Below are positions 7,967 to 16,405 of a stretch of DNA of 43,452 bases, piece after piece. The notes beneath the pieces are model-generated. The model ran no database searches. It was not told the origin of the DNA and saw nothing but the letters and a program-made list of their open reading frames with translations. The DNA comes from Tissierellia bacterium (GTDB taxonomy: Bacteria > Bacillota > Clostridia > Tissierellales > Tepidimicrobiaceae). The translations under genes and the position numbers were made by a program. Positions within the stretch are counted from its first letter, which is position 1, and every line of letters begins with the position of its first letter. The stretch is taken from contig JAAYFE010000026.1 of the NCBI GenBank assembly GCA_012728365.1, positions 1-43,452 on the forward strand. The letters run 5' to 3'.

Positions 7967-8434
7967 TTGAGGAATTGTCCAGATGATTACATAAGCAGAT
8001 GGTTTTCAGTTTTTCATCGATTATATCTAAGCTTTGTATATGAAGGTCTTAAAGAATATAATATTGGCAGTGGCCAGATCATGTTTTTGCTGGAACTATA
8101 CTATTGTGATGGCGTAAGTCAGGAAGAGCTATCATCCTATTTAAGCATTGATGGGGCAAATACTACTAGGGCCATAAATAAGCTGGAAAAAGAAGGTTAT
8201 GTTATAAGAAAACAAGATGAGAAGGATAGAAGAGTAAAAAGAATTTATTTAACAAAAAAAGCTATGGATATAAAGCCAAAGGTATTAGGACTAATTAACC
8301 AATGGGAAAGTTTACTTTTAGAGAACTTAACAAAAGTTGAAAAACAGGTGCTAAATGATTTATTAAAGAAAATTGGACATGCTAGAGTTGAAAATAATAG
8401 ATGCCAAATATGTGAAAAAGATTGTAGTAAATAA
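7967..8434 (+). CDS. MarR-family transcriptional regulator with C-terminal cysteine cluster
   Basis: A 155-residue MarR protein. The winged helix-turn-helix spans about residues 48-98: VSQEELSSYLSIDGANTTRAINKLEKEGYV is the helix-turn-helix, DRRVKRIYLT the wing. Unusually, the C terminus ends CQICEKDC (C146, C149, C153), with further cysteines at 4 and 47; a CxxCxxxC tail could bind metal or an Fe-S cluster. The start is TTG at 7967 with AGGGGGA 7 nt upstream. It sits just before the sufCBDSU operon, and both promoters carry the same palindrome, so it is a plausible suf regulator. The ligand is inferred, not seen. Confidence 0.88.
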   Translation: MRNCPDDYISRWFSVFHRLYLSFVYEGLKEYNIGSGQIMFLLELYYCDGVSQEELSSYLSIDGANTTRAINKLEKEGYVIRKQDEKDRRVKRIYLTKKAMDIKPKVLGLINQWESLLLENLTKVEKQVLNDLLKKIGHARVENNRCQICEKDCSK

Positions 8435-8435
8435 G

Positions 8436-8473
8436 AGACATGTTGTTGGCAGACCAACAATATGTCTTTTTTT
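8436..8473 (+). terminator. marR terminator
   Basis: A long hairpin (8436-8449 with 8454-8467, one mismatch) with loop CAGA is followed by a T tract to 8473. It separates marR from the suf promoter, so the two are distinct transcripts. Confidence 0.88.
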
Positions 8474-8498
8474 GTATTAAAATAATTTTCAAAAATAG

Positions 8499-8527
8499 TT
8501 GCGTACGCAAATAATATATGGTATCCT
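8499..8527 (+). promoter_or_regulatory. suf operon promoter region with TTGC-N4-GCAA palindrome
   Basis: The perfect palindrome TTGCGTACGCAA (8499-8510) overlaps a -35-like TTGCGT; TATCCT (8522-8527) is 17 bp downstream. The phase is identical to that of the marR promoter. The -10 match is weak, so the promoter call is less sure than the palindrome. Confidence 0.55.
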
Positions 8528-8574
8528 TTAATGTATAGTAAAATAGTAGGAATTAAAGGATAAGGAGTATGATT

Positions 8575-9315
8575 ATGGGAGGAAAATTTTTATCAATTAA
8601 AAATTTACATGTTAAAGTTGGAGATAATGAGATTCTAAAGGGATTAAGTCTTGATATAAATAAGGGTGAAGTACATGTAATTATGGGCCCTAATGGGGCA
8701 GGAAAGTCAACTCTTGCCAATGTATTAATGGGCAATCCAAAGTATGAAATTACTGAAGGGGAAATTGAATTTGAAGGCCAAATAATCAATGATGCTAAGG
8801 TAGATGAAAGGGCAAAACTAGGAATATTTATGTCATTCCAATATCCAGAAGAGATTCCTGGTATAACTGTAGAAAACTTTTTGCGTTCAGCTAAAATGGC
8901 AATAGAAGACAAACCAATAAAGGTAATGGAGTTTAAAAAGACATTAAAGGAAAAAATGAAACTATTGGATATGAAGGAAGAATATGCTCAAAGATACTTA
9001 AATGAAGGATTTTCAGGTGGAGAAAAGAAAAAAAGTGAAATACTTCAACTTTTAATTTTAGAACCAAAACTTGCTATATTAGATGAAACAGATTCTGGCC
9101 TTGATGTAGATGCAGTTAGGGTTGTAGCCACTGGAGTAAAAGAATATAGATCAGATGAAAACTCCATTATTATAATAACCCACCACAACAATCTATTGGA
9201 GTATTTAAACCCTGATTATGTTCATTTCCTAATTGATGGAAAAATAGTAAAAAGTGGTGATATGAGCCTAATAGACATTATAGAAAAAGAAGGTTTTGAA
9301 GCCTTCAAAAACTAA
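8575..9315 (+). CDS. sufC: Fe-S cluster assembly ATPase SufC
   Basis: A 246-residue ABC-type ATPase. Walker A GPNGAGKS is at residues 38-45, the signature FSGGE at 146-150 and Walker B LAILDE at 166-171, with the SufC-typical Q-loop region FMSFQYPEEIPG. SufC forms the SufBC2D scaffold complex and powers its conformational change during Fe-S cluster assembly in the cytosol. The second ATG (8575) is chosen because AAGGAG is 7 nt upstream; the ATG at 8569 lies 1 nt from it. First gene of sufCBDSU. Confidence 0.95.
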   Translation: MGGKFLSIKNLHVKVGDNEILKGLSLDINKGEVHVIMGPNGAGKSTLANVLMGNPKYEITEGEIEFEGQIINDAKVDERAKLGIFMSFQYPEEIPGITVENFLRSAKMAIEDKPIKVMEFKKTLKEKMKLLDMKEEYAQRYLNEGFSGGEKKKSEILQLLILEPKLAILDETDSGLDVDAVRVVATGVKEYRSDENSIIIITHHNNLLEYLNPDYVHFLIDGKIVKSGDMSLIDIIEKEGFEAFKN

Positions 9316-9335
9316 AGGAACAGGGTGTGAGGCAT

Positions 9336-10745
9336 ATGGAAACAAGAAGAAAGACTTATGTGGAAGATATAGATCGTGGTATATATGACATAAAAAATGA
9401 ATTTAAATACGATTATATAACAGAAAAAGGATTAACTGAGGAAATAGTAAAGGATATTTCAAAAAAGAAAAATGAACCAAAGTGGATGACAGACTTCCGT
9501 TTAAAATCTTTAGAAATTTATAATAAACTAGACCTGCCAGTTTGGGGACCAAATCTTGATGAGCTGGATATAGATAATATTGTTACTTATGTAAAGCCTA
9601 AAACAGACATGAAATATAGTTGGGAGGATGTACCTGAAGATATAAAGGAGACCTTTGTAAGGCTTGGTATTCCAGAGGCAGAACACAAATCATTGGCAGG
9701 AGTAGGTGCCCAATACGATTCAGAAGTAGTATATCACAATCTTAAAGGATATCTTGCTCAAAAAGGTGTTGTATATACAGACATGGAAACAGCAGTTAGA
9801 GAATATGAGGATATTATAAGGGAACATTTTATGACTGTAGTGCCACCAAGTGACCATAAGTTTGCAGCCCTACATGGGGCAGCTTGGTCAGGAGGCTCCT
9901 TTGTATATATCCCAGCAGGTGTTCATGTAGACATACCTTTACAGTCCTATTTTAGGTTAAATGCACCTGGTGCAGGCCAGTTTGAACATACCTTAATTAT
10001 AGTAGAAAAGGGAGCCTTCCTCCATTTCATAGAAGGATGCTCTGCACCAAAATATTCTGTAAACAATCTTCATGCAGGTTGTGTAGAGCTAATAGTTAAG
10101 GAAGGGGCAAGACTAAGATATTCTACCATAGAAAATTGGTCAAAGAATATGTTTAACTTAAACACAAAAAGGGCCATAGTGGAAAAGGATGGGATAATTG
10201 AATGGATATCTGGTTCCTTTGGCTCAAAGGTATCTATGCTATATCCTATGAGTATTTTAAAGGGAGAGGGAGCCAGGGCAGAATTTACAAGTATAACCTT
10301 TGCCGGTAATGGTCAGTACCTTGATACTGGTGCTAAGGTAGTCCATGCTGCACCCTATACTACATCAAGTATTAATACCAAATCCATTTCAAAGGATGGG
10401 GGTGTGGCAGTATACAGAGGATCCCTGACCATTACAGAAAATGCCCACCACTGTAAATCTACCATATCCTGCGAATCATTAATGTTGGATAATAGATCAA
10501 GATCCGATACAATACCAGTTATGGATATTAGAAATGATGAAGTAGATATAGGCCATGAAGCAAAAATTGGTAGAATAAGTGATGAGGCTATATTCTATCT
10601 TATGAGTAGGGGAATTAGCGAAGAAGAAGCTAAGGCCATGATAGTTAGAGGTTTTGTTGAACCAATATCAAAGGAGTTGCCTCTTGAGTATGCCGTAGAG
10701 ATGAACAATCTAATTAATCTAGAGCTTGAAGGCACAATTGGTTAA
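9336..10745 (+). CDS. sufB: Fe-S cluster scaffold protein SufB
   Basis: A protein of about 469 residues with the full SufB architecture: an N-terminal helical region (EPKWMTDFRLKSLEIY), the right-handed beta-helix core (FAALHGAAWSGGSFVYIPAGV) and the C-terminal region ending EYAVEMNNLINLELEGTIG. SufB is the main scaffold on which the cluster is built, together with SufC and SufD. Cysteines in CKSTISCESL lie in the region that carries the essential cluster cysteine. ATG 9336 is used; an in-frame GTG at 9327, with AAAGGA 6 nt upstream, is an alternative adding three residues. The gene starts 20 nt after sufC. Confidence 0.95.
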   Translation: METRRKTYVEDIDRGIYDIKNEFKYDYITEKGLTEEIVKDISKKKNEPKWMTDFRLKSLEIYNKLDLPVWGPNLDELDIDNIVTYVKPKTDMKYSWEDVPEDIKETFVRLGIPEAEHKSLAGVGAQYDSEVVYHNLKGYLAQKGVVYTDMETAVREYEDIIREHFMTVVPPSDHKFAALHGAAWSGGSFVYIPAGVHVDIPLQSYFRLNAPGAGQFEHTLIIVEKGAFLHFIEGCSAPKYSVNNLHAGCVELIVKEGARLRYSTIENWSKNMFNLNTKRAIVEKDGIIEWISGSFGSKVSMLYPMSILKGEGARAEFTSITFAGNGQYLDTGAKVVHAAPYTTSSINTKSISKDGGVAVYRGSLTITENAHHCKSTISCESLMLDNRSRSDTIPVMDIRNDEVDIGHEAKIGRISDEAIFYLMSRGISEEEAKAMIVRGFVEPISKELPLEYAVEMNNLINLELEGTIG

Positions 10746-10756
10746 GGAGTGATTAA

Positions 10757-11881
10757 ATGATAGAAATTAAAGATGAACTAAACTCCATTCCTGTAAAAAC
10801 CTACAGATGGTTAAATGTAAATCATTTAAAAATAGATGAAGTTATTAGGAAGGATAAAAAGCCTTATAGTAAAAAATTTGTTGACTATATGGATGATGAA
10901 AATATTTCCATTGGAACTATAAGCAATATAGTTTCTATAAATCAGCATTTAAATAAAATTGATGATGAAAAATATGAATATGGTGTATCCAAGAAAATGG
11001 TAGAGTTAGCTGAAAACTCTTATAATGCAGGAGTTTATGCCTATATTAAGAGAGGGGCTAATATTGAAAAGCCTATTAGAATCCAGTATGCAATGGATAA
11101 GGAAAATGATCTGGTTATAGATAATAACATAATTGTAGCTTCAGAAAATAGTAGGGCTACCATAGTTATAGACTATTATACTCTTGATGATGTAGATGCC
11201 TTCCATAATGGAGCTTTAAAAATTTTTGCAAAGCCTGGGGCTAATATTACAGTTATAAAGATACAGAGAATGAATGACAATTCCTGCCACTTTGATTCAA
11301 ATCTTGCAATTGTAGAGCCTGGTGCAGAAGTAGATTTTATACAAGTAGAATTTGGAAGTAAAAGGACTGTTACAAACTATATCTCAAATATAAAGGAAGA
11401 AGGTAGGTCTTCTATAGATTCAATTTACTTAGGAGATAAGGATAGGGAATTAGACTTAAGTTATTATATGAACCATATTGGCAGAAGGAGTATTAGCAAT
11501 ATAGAAACAAGGGGAGCCCTAAAAGACAAAGCAAAGAAAATATTTAAGGGAACTATAGATTTTAAGAAAGGCTCTAGTAAATCCATAGGAAAAGAAGAAG
11601 AATCGGTAATTTTACTAGATAAAACTGTAATATCAAAACAAGTACCACTACTATTATGTACAGAAGATGATGTAATAGGAGAACATGCTGCCAGTTCAGG
11701 CAAGGTGGATGAGGATAAGCTCTTTTATATGATGAGCCGTGGTTTTTCAAAGAAAGAAGCTTTGAAGGCATTGGTTGAAGCTTCCTTTAACCCTATAATT
11801 GATAAAATTCCTATGGAGGATATAAAAAATATTGTTAAAGATGAACTAGCAAGAAAGCTTGTTATGGAGGATAGAAAATGA
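10757..11881 (+). CDS. sufD: Fe-S cluster assembly protein SufD
   Basis: A 374-residue SufB/SufD-family protein. The beta-helix core includes ENSRATIVIDYYT and the C terminus has the conserved EHAASSGKVDEDKLFYMMSRG, which matches SufD. SufD partners SufB and SufC and helps deliver iron during assembly. It is shorter and more diverged than SufB, as usual. ATG 10757 follows AAGGAG at good spacing, 11 nt after sufB. Its stop overlaps the sufS start (ATGA), implying translational coupling. Confidence 0.92.
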   Translation: MIEIKDELNSIPVKTYRWLNVNHLKIDEVIRKDKKPYSKKFVDYMDDENISIGTISNIVSINQHLNKIDDEKYEYGVSKKMVELAENSYNAGVYAYIKRGANIEKPIRIQYAMDKENDLVIDNNIIVASENSRATIVIDYYTLDDVDAFHNGALKIFAKPGANITVIKIQRMNDNSCHFDSNLAIVEPGAEVDFIQVEFGSKRTVTNYISNIKEEGRSSIDSIYLGDKDRELDLSYYMNHIGRRSISNIETRGALKDKAKKIFKGTIDFKKGSSKSIGKEEESVILLDKTVISKQVPLLLCTEDDVIGEHAASSGKVDEDKLFYMMSRGFSKKEALKALVEASFNPIIDKIPMEDIKNIVKDELARKLVMEDRK

Positions 11882-13116
11882 TAAGCTTTGATGTTGAAAG
11901 AATTAGAGAAGATTTTCCGACCTTAAATGAAAAAGTAAATGGAAGGACTCTTGTATATTTAGATAATGCAGCCACAACCCATAAACCAAAATATGTACTA
12001 GATGCTATAAAAGATTATTATGAAAGGTTTAATGCAAATCCTAATAGAGGAGCCCACTACCTTGGAGTTTCAGCAACTGAATTATATGAAGGAGCAAGGG
12101 AAAGGGTAAGACAGTTTATAAATGCTAGATCTACAAGGGAAATAATTTTTACTAGAAATGCAACGGAAGCTTTAAATTTAATAGCCTATTCCTATGGTTT
12201 GAAATATATAGACGAAGGGGACGAAATTGTAGTTTTAATTTCAGAACACCACAGTAATATTGTGCCCTGGCAAAAAATTGTTCAGACAAAAAAGGCTAAG
12301 TTAAAATATATATATTTAAATGAAGACTTTAGACTAGACATGGAAGAAGTAAGTATTAAAATTACAGACAAGACTAAAATAGTGTCCTTAGCACAAATGT
12401 CAAATGTTTTAGGCACCATATACCCAGTTAAGAAAATTGCAGAATATGCCCATTCTAAAGGAGCAATAGTAATAGTAGATGGTGCCCAAAGTGTCCCCCA
12501 TATGAAGGTTGATGTTTTAGACTTGGATGCTGATTTTCTTGTTTTTTCAGGCCATAAGATGCTAGGGCCAATGGGTATAGGGGTTTTATATGGCAAGGAA
12601 GAGTTTTTGGAAAAAATGCCCCCTTTCCTTATGGGAGGGGATATGATTGAATATGTGGAAGAGCAGTCAACTACCTTTGCAGAGCTTCCTAGGAAATTTG
12701 AAGCTGGTACCCCCAATGTAGAAGGAGCTGTAGGTCTTAAGGCAGCTATAGATTATATAGAAAAAATAGGTTTTGAAAATATACAAAGGCAGGAAGAAGA
12801 GTTAACAGCTTATGCCCTAGAAAGGTTAAAGGAAATGCCTTATGTTAAAATATACGGTCCCCTTGATATGGAAGATAGGGGTGCTGTAATTTCCTTTAGC
12901 CTTGAAGGTTGCCATCCCCATGATGTAGCCACTATAGTTGATACTTATGGGGTAGCCTTAAGGGCAGGCCACCACTGTGCTCAGCCTCTTATGAAATATT
13001 TAAAGGCCCCAGCAACTTCTAGGGTAAGCTTTTATTTTTACAATACAAAGGAAGAAGTAGATATATTTATAGATAGTCTAAGCAAGGTAAGGAAGTGGTT
13101 AGGTTATGGATCTTAA
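11878..13116 (+). CDS. sufS: Cysteine desulfurase SufS
   Basis: A 412-residue group II cysteine desulfurase. The PLP lysine is K227 in SGHK and the catalytic cysteine is C367 in RAGHHCAQP, the pattern specific to SufS/CsdA proteins. HH (125-126) and DGAQS (201-205) complete the PLP site. It removes sulfur from cysteine as a persulfide and passes it to SufU. ATG overlaps the sufD stop by 4 nt; a GGAGG lies 9 nt upstream within sufD. Confidence 0.96.
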   Translation: MISFDVERIREDFPTLNEKVNGRTLVYLDNAATTHKPKYVLDAIKDYYERFNANPNRGAHYLGVSATELYEGARERVRQFINARSTREIIFTRNATEALNLIAYSYGLKYIDEGDEIVVLISEHHSNIVPWQKIVQTKKAKLKYIYLNEDFRLDMEEVSIKITDKTKIVSLAQMSNVLGTIYPVKKIAEYAHSKGAIVIVDGAQSVPHMKVDVLDLDADFLVFSGHKMLGPMGIGVLYGKEEFLEKMPPFLMGGDMIEYVEEQSTTFAELPRKFEAGTPNVEGAVGLKAAIDYIEKIGFENIQRQEEELTAYALERLKEMPYVKIYGPLDMEDRGAVISFSLEGCHPHDVATIVDTYGVALRAGHHCAQPLMKYLKAPATSRVSFYFYNTKEEVDIFIDSLSKVRKWLGYGS

Positions 13117-13546
13117 TCAATTGTATACAGAACTAATACTTGAACACAGCCAAAGTGGCCACAACAAAAAACACCTAGAAGATGCCAATTGTATTGAAAG
13201 GGGCCACAACCCTAGTTGTGGTGACGATATAACATTAGAATTAGTTTGTACTGATGATGGAAAAATAAAAGATGCATCCTTTACAGGAGTTGGATGTGCT
13301 ATATCCCAGGCTTCTACTTCCATAATGATAGATCTTATAAAGGGGAAGACCAAGGAAGAGGCAGAAAAGTTAGCAGATATTTTTCTTTCCATGATAAAAA
13401 AGGAAATAACAGATGATGAAGAATTAGAGGTATTAGAGGATGCTATTGTATTTAAAAATATTTCAAATATGCCAGCTAGGGTAAAGTGTGCAGTTTTATC
13501 CTGGCATACCCTCAAGGAATCTATTAAAAAGAAAGACAGTAGGTAG
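13106..13546 (+). CDS. sufU: Sulfurtransferase/Zn-dependent relay protein SufU
   Basis: A 146-residue SufU with the conserved ligands C38, D40, C64 and C128 (NPSCGDD, GVGCAIS, ARVKCAVL). In Firmicutes, SufU binds zinc through these residues and accepts persulfide sulfur from SufS. The insertion after the second cysteine (residues about 80-120) separates it from IscU. It overlaps the sufS end by 11 nt. The stop codon lies in the loop of the operon terminator. Confidence 0.95.
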   Translation: MDLNQLYTELILEHSQSGHNKKHLEDANCIERGHNPSCGDDITLELVCTDDGKIKDASFTGVGCAISQASTSIMIDLIKGKTKEEAEKLADIFLSMIKKEITDDEELEVLEDAIVFKNISNMPARVKCAVLSWHTLKESIKKKDSR

Positions 13547-13562
13547 CTGTCTTTCTTTTTTG
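13527..13562 (+). terminator. suf operon terminator
   Basis: The hairpin AAAAGAAAGACAG (13527-13539) pairs with CTGTCTTTCTTTT (13547-13559) and is followed by more T. The sufU stop (13544-13546) lies in its loop, so the last codons of sufU form the stem. Confidence 0.88.
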
Positions 13563-13750
13563 TATAATAAATATAAAAATTTATTAATATTCAGTTTTTG
13601 AGCTTATTAGTTGGGTTTTAATATGATATAATTTAATTATTTAATAGTATCTAATCTTTTGGCATTTTTTCTATGTATTTTGTTGTAACACTTATTCTAC
13701 TTATATCAGAAGAACTAAAGTTTGTTTAAGGAAGGAAAGGAGGCGGAACC

Positions 13751-15247
13751 TTGAGTTTGTTAACAAGGAAATTCAAAGAAGTATCCATGTCTGTATTGCC
13801 CATAACCTTACTTGTAGTAATTTTAAGTCTTACTGTAGTTGATGTAAAAGCCCATATGTTAATTAGATTTATAACAGGTTCCCTTATAGTCATACTAGGT
13901 CTTGGCATATTTCTTTTTGGAGCAGAACTAGGAATTTCACCCATTGGTAATCTAATGGGAGAGTATATTGCAAGAAGTAACAAATTTATAGTAGTGTGTA
14001 TACTAGGTTTCATATTAGGATTTTTAATTACAGTTGCAGAACCAGATCTACATGTACTTGCAATCCAAGTTGATGAAGCCTCAGGAAGCAGACTACCTAG
14101 TACATTATTTTTACTTGTTGTATCCATAGGTGTAGGGATCTTGGTTTTTATAGGACTTTTGAGAATTGTGTATGAAAAGCCATTAAATAGGTTATACACT
14201 ATTATATATTTTATAATTTTCTTATTAGGGCTTAGGGTGCCTGAGGAAATTTTAGCTATTTCTATAGATGCTTCTGGAGCTACAACTGGGGCTATGACTA
14301 CACCCTTCATACTGGCTTTAGGCCTTGGGGTATCCCATTTAAAAGGCGGCAAAAGCTCAGAGGAGGATAGCTTTGGAATGGTAGGTATGGCATCTGCAGG
14401 ACCTATACTTGCTGTAATGCTTATGAGTGTCCTGGCAGGAGTCACAGATATTCAAGGGGAAGCGGTGGAATTTACCCACCATAGTGGTATATTGAAGCCT
14501 TATCTTGAAGAGTTTCCAGTTGTAATGAGGGACATTTTGATAACTTTAACACCCATTATTATATTATTTTTAGCCTTTAATAAAACTAAATTTAAACTTA
14601 GTAGAAAGAATAGGAATAAAATATTAAAGGGGCTTTTATATACCTATATTGGTTTTGTATTATTTATGACAGGAGTTAATGCTGGTTTTATGGAGGTTGG
14701 TAGATTAATAGGTTATACTATTGCATCTTTAGAGCATAAATGGATATTGCCAGCCATAGGATTTTTATTAGGTCTTGTGGTAGTTTTAGCGGAGCCAGCA
14801 GTACATGTTTTGACGGAACAGGTGGAGGATGTAACTGCAGGTTATATAAGGAAAAAGGCAATTTTAGCCACCTTATCCATTGGAATTGCCTTTGCAGTAA
14901 CTTCTTCCATGCTGAGGATCATGATACCAGGTTTAAAACTGTGGCATTTTCTATTGCCAGGATTTGCACTGGCAGCCTTTTTAAGCTATAAAGTTCCACC
15001 TATTTTTGTAGGTATAGCCTATGATTCTGGTGGTGTAGCATCAGGACCTATGACAGCCACCTTTGTACTAGCCTTTGCACAAGGGGCTGCTGAAGCAATA
15101 CCTACAGCCAATGTTTTAGAAGATGGCTTTGGTGTTATTGCCATGGTAGCTATGACCCCACTGGTAGCCATACAGATACTGGGCTATTTGTTTAAGCTAA
15201 AAGCTAAAAAGGAGGGGGTTCATATTGACCACAATTCAGGAAAATAA
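13751..15247 (+). CDS. Two-repeat DUF1538 membrane protein (UmpAB-like)
   Basis: A 498-residue, strongly hydrophobic protein built from two homologous halves about 252 residues apart. Repeat 1 carries AEPDLHVL (96-103), DASGATTGAMTTPF (173-186) and DSFG (206-209); repeat 2 carries AEPAVHVL (347-354), DSGGVASGPMTATF (425-438) and DGFG (458-461). This is the DUF1538 family. From memory, a two-gene DUF1538 pair called UmpA/UmpB was reported as a Na+(Li+,K+)/H+ antiporter in Halomonas; here both halves are one polypeptide. The start is TTG 13751 with AAAGGAGG 7 nt upstream. Its end overlaps the PII-like gene by 23 nt, implying a coupled partner. The transported ion is unproven. Confidence 0.88.
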   Translation: MSLLTRKFKEVSMSVLPITLLVVILSLTVVDVKAHMLIRFITGSLIVILGLGIFLFGAELGISPIGNLMGEYIARSNKFIVVCILGFILGFLITVAEPDLHVLAIQVDEASGSRLPSTLFLLVVSIGVGILVFIGLLRIVYEKPLNRLYTIIYFIIFLLGLRVPEEILAISIDASGATTGAMTTPFILALGLGVSHLKGGKSSEEDSFGMVGMASAGPILAVMLMSVLAGVTDIQGEAVEFTHHSGILKPYLEEFPVVMRDILITLTPIIILFLAFNKTKFKLSRKNRNKILKGLLYTYIGFVLFMTGVNAGFMEVGRLIGYTIASLEHKWILPAIGFLLGLVVVLAEPAVHVLTEQVEDVTAGYIRKKAILATLSIGIAFAVTSSMLRIMIPGLKLWHFLLPGFALAAFLSYKVPPIFVGIAYDSGGVASGPMTATFVLAFAQGAAEAIPTANVLEDGFGVIAMVAMTPLVAIQILGYLFKLKAKKEGVHIDHNSGK

Positions 15248-15893
15248 AAAATATAAATTATTCTGTATTATAGTAGATTTTGGTAAAGGTACTAAGGTTT
15301 TAAGGGAATCTAAAAAACTAGGAGTAACTGGGGGAACTTTCCTCTTAGGCATGGGGACAGTCAGAAGCAGCCTACTAAAACTATTAGGCTTAGATGAGTC
15401 CAGAAAAGAAATCCTATTGATGGTAATAGAGGAAGGGCTAGAAGCCATACTTCATAAAGAACTAACAAGGATATTCCATTTAGATAAGCCACATCATGTT
15501 ATTGCTTTTTCCATGCCTGTAGCTAATGTAGTTGGATTGCATCATAGTCAATATATACCAAAGGGTGAAAAGGAAGGTGGAGATAGGATGAAATATGAGG
15601 CCATAGTTACCATAGTTGATAGGGGCTTAGCAGATGATGTAATGGAAGCTGCCAAAGAGGCAGGTTCAACAGGGGGTACAATACTTCATGGTAGAGGTTC
15701 TGGAATTCATGAAAAAGAAAAACTTTTTAATATGGAAATAGAGCCTGAGAAGGACATTGTTTTAATATTATCAACCACTGATAAGACAGATCAGATTGTG
15801 GATTCCATTAGAGAAAAGCTTAATATAGATGAGCCAGGTGCAGGTATCATATTTGTGTTGGATGTAAGCAAAACATCAGGCCTTGTAAAGTAA
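15225..15893 (+). CDS. Tandem PII-like (GlnB superfamily) regulatory protein
   Basis: A 222-residue protein with two PII-like ferredoxin-fold repeats. Residues about 10-108 carry GVTGGTFLLGMG and residues about 122-222 carry GSTGGTILHGRGSG; each ends in a hydrophobic strand (VIAFSMPVANVVG and GIIFVLDVSKTSGL). Canonical PII proteins are trimers of single domains that sense nucleotides and 2-oxoglutarate and often gate membrane transporters. A duplicated chain adjoining a duplicated membrane partner suggests it gates the DUF1538 protein. TTG at 15225 has GGAGGGGG 6 nt upstream, inside the previous gene. The uridylylation-type T-loop is not recognisable. Confidence 0.85.
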   Translation: MTTIQENKKYKLFCIIVDFGKGTKVLRESKKLGVTGGTFLLGMGTVRSSLLKLLGLDESRKEILLMVIEEGLEAILHKELTRIFHLDKPHHVIAFSMPVANVVGLHHSQYIPKGEKEGGDRMKYEAIVTIVDRGLADDVMEAAKEAGSTGGTILHGRGSGIHEKEKLFNMEIEPEKDIVLILSTTDKTDQIVDSIREKLNIDEPGAGIIFVLDVSKTSGLVK

Positions 15894-15924
15894 AAGGGAA
15901 ATCCATAAGTTTGGATTTCCCTTT
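15893..15924. terminator. Terminator between the PII-like gene and DUF3343
   Basis: The 13-bp hairpin AAAGGGAAATCCA (15893-15905) with 15912-15924 directly follows the PII-like stop. A tracts and T tracts on both sides allow use from either direction. Confidence 0.8.
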
Positions 15925-15938
15925 ATTTATAAAATAGC

Positions 15939-16178
15939 CTATTCATTGCTATAAACCAGTTCATACTGACCATCTTTTATTAAAAATATCTTTTCAATTT
16001 CTTGATCTACTAAGTCAGTTATGTCCTTGTCAAATTTAAACTTGGCTCCTATTCCACAGTCGGAGCTAAGCTTTCTTGGTACAGGCATTAACTCACATTT
16101 AATATTATTAGACTTTGCCTTTCTATTAAATTTGATTGCTCCCGAATGGGTGTAAAAGGTTGCTATGTATTCCTTCAT
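15939..16178 (-). CDS. DUF3343 putative sulfur/selenium carrier-like protein
   Basis: A 79-residue protein matching DUF3343: an N-terminal strand plus THSGAIKFNRKAK, then MPVPRKLSSDCGIG with a single conserved cysteine at C41. DUF3343 proteins are described as putative Se/S carrier-like and are commonly found beside TusA-like and YedE-like genes. The likely role, inferred from context, is accepting or presenting a persulfide or selenide in the cytosol. It is the last gene of a leftward yedE-tusA-DUF3343 operon and starts 2 nt after the TusA stop codon; GAGGAAA upstream is a modest ribosome site. Confidence 0.85.
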   Translation of the reverse strand: MKEYIATFYTHSGAIKFNRKAKSNNIKCELMPVPRKLSSDCGIGAKFKFDKDITDLVDQEIEKIFLIKDGQYELVYSNE

Positions 16179-16180
16179 AA

Positions 16181-16387
16181 TTATTTCCTCGCCTTTATTA
16201 AAATGTCTTCTCCTTCATTTTCATATTCTAATTTATAGCCCTGGTTCTTTAAAAACCTGGAAACATTGTTTTTGGCAGTATTGTTATCCACTAAAATATC
16301 TATTCCCTCAGGACTTTTTTCAATTGCATTTTTAGCCATTAATACTGGTTGTGGACAGGATATACCCCTTGCATCTATTCTTTCCAT
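16181..16387 (-). CDS. TusA/SirA-like sulfurtransferase
   Basis: A 68-residue TusA-like protein with the defining CPQP motif at residues 11-14 (C11 carries the persulfide) and the family start MERIDARGISCPQP. TusA-like proteins relay sulfur from a cysteine desulfurase to tRNA thiolation, molybdenum cofactor or selenium pathways; a YedF-type role in selenium metabolism is suggested by the YedE neighbour. It differs from long YedF, which has an extra C-terminal domain; here that part may be supplied by the adjacent DUF3343 gene. GAGGGGAG lies upstream of the ATG. Confidence 0.9.
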   Translation of the reverse strand: MERIDARGISCPQPVLMAKNAIEKSPEGIDILVDNNTAKNNVSRFLKNQGYKLEYENEGEDILIKARK

Positions 16388-16405
16388 TTATTTCTCCCCT
16401 CTCAA

